NCBI GenBank assembly: GCA_964489835.1
Contig: CAZBBC010000127.1
Location: forward strand, 1-13,225
Source of the DNA: CAZBBC01 sp964489835
GTDB taxonomy: Bacteria > Calditrichota > Calditrichia > JAJRVZ01
Direction: 5' to 3'
Length of the DNA: 13,225 bases
Position 1 is the stretch's first letter. Each line of letters begins with the position of its first letter. A program made the position numbers and the translations under genes. Below, piece after piece: positions 13,064-13,225 of the stretch. The notes under the pieces are model-generated. The model was not told where the DNA came from, searched no databases, and saw nothing but the letters and a program-made list of their open reading frames with translations.

Positions 13064-13225
13064 ATTTCATTTGTAATTTGGAATTTATTTAGGATTTAGA
13101 TATTAGGATTTCGGATTTAAACTTTAGCGGGAGTACATGGGAGCCTCAACCCTGCGGGTAAACCCCAATTACCAAATACCAAATTCCAATTAAGTTCCAA
13201 ATCACAATTTCCAAAGATCAAATTC
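13064..13225. repeat. GGAATTT/AAATTCC word repeat, inverted arrangement
   Basis: The left arm (13064-13117) uses TAATTTGGAATTTATTTAGG and GGATTTCGGATTT words. The right arm (13166-13225) uses the complements ACCAAATACCAAATTCC and TTCCAAATCACAATTTCC. For example TTGTAATTTGGAATTTA (13071-13087) pairs with TAAGTTCCAAATCACAA (13191-13207) at 15 of 17 positions. A GC-richer core (about 13124-13165, containing CCCTGCGGG) separates the arms. The array continues past the window edge. Confidence 0.65.

Larger units (their letters stand above)
12585..13225. other. Repeat-rich terminal spacer
   Basis: These 641 bases hold no credible gene. They include the upstream region of the phosphate-transporter gene (a possible minus-strand -10 TATATT near 12639), the 12-base palindrome TTTCGTACGAAA (12798-12809), copy B of the 43-base direct repeat (12888-12930) and a large word-repeat array in inverted arrangement (13064-13225) that runs off the window. 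Confidence 0.6.

Overview
The window reads as a piece of a draft or metagenome-assembled scaffold from an uncultured bacterium. A run of exactly 100 N (5324-5423) is a scaffold join. The long gaps between genes are full of degenerate word repeats built on ATCCGTG, CTCTGCGTT and GGATTT/GGAATTT. I know such words from draft genomes of the FCB superphylum and several candidate phyla, but the sequence does not fix a phylum. Most genes have AGGA-type ribosome binding sites, and the clearest promoter has a consensus TTGACA -35 box, which argues against a typical Bacteroidota member.

Left part, minus strand (129-5088): an L-lactate permease (lldP, 1645-3339) and, after a 229-base spacer, a LarA-type nickel-pincer lactate racemase (larA, 129-1415). 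Together they look like a lactate uptake and D/L interconversion pair. A separate, more GC-rich cyclopropane-fatty-acid synthase (cfa, 3817-5088) lies upstream of them. Between cfa and the scaffold gap is a 169-base segment with perfect 12-base terminal inverted repeats, which may be a miniature transposon.

Middle part: after the gap, a Sec-exported FAD-dependent oxidoreductase with an N-terminal carbohydrate-binding-like domain (5892-7694, plus strand) is preceded by a possible LacI-type operator. It converges on a very AT-rich minus-strand cassette holding a TrmB-family regulator (7796-8620) and a small hypothetical gene (8669-8851). The cassette has the best regulatory signal in the window: TTGACA, 17 bases, TATTTT, then at once a perfect 8+8 dyad (8893-8910), placed like a repressor operator over the transcription start.

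Right part, minus strand: a membrane-anchored DUF748/AsmA-like envelope protein (9127-10515), then the relic of an IS481-type insertion sequence (one probable end at 10541-10561 and the last 26 transposase codons at 10570-10650), then a Na+/phosphate-cotransporter-like protein with a PhoU-like tail (10941-12584, probable TTG start). A 43-base direct repeat (10841-10883 and 12888-12930, 38/43 identical) flanks this gene and resembles IS21-type ends. The last 640 bases hold only repeats.

Apart from the lactate pair and the TrmB cassette, the genes look like independent units separated by repeat-rich spacers. I see no RNA gene, no CRISPR array and no convincing new multi-gene system. The main points of interest are the TrmB promoter and operator, the candidate miniature transposon and the dispersed repeats.
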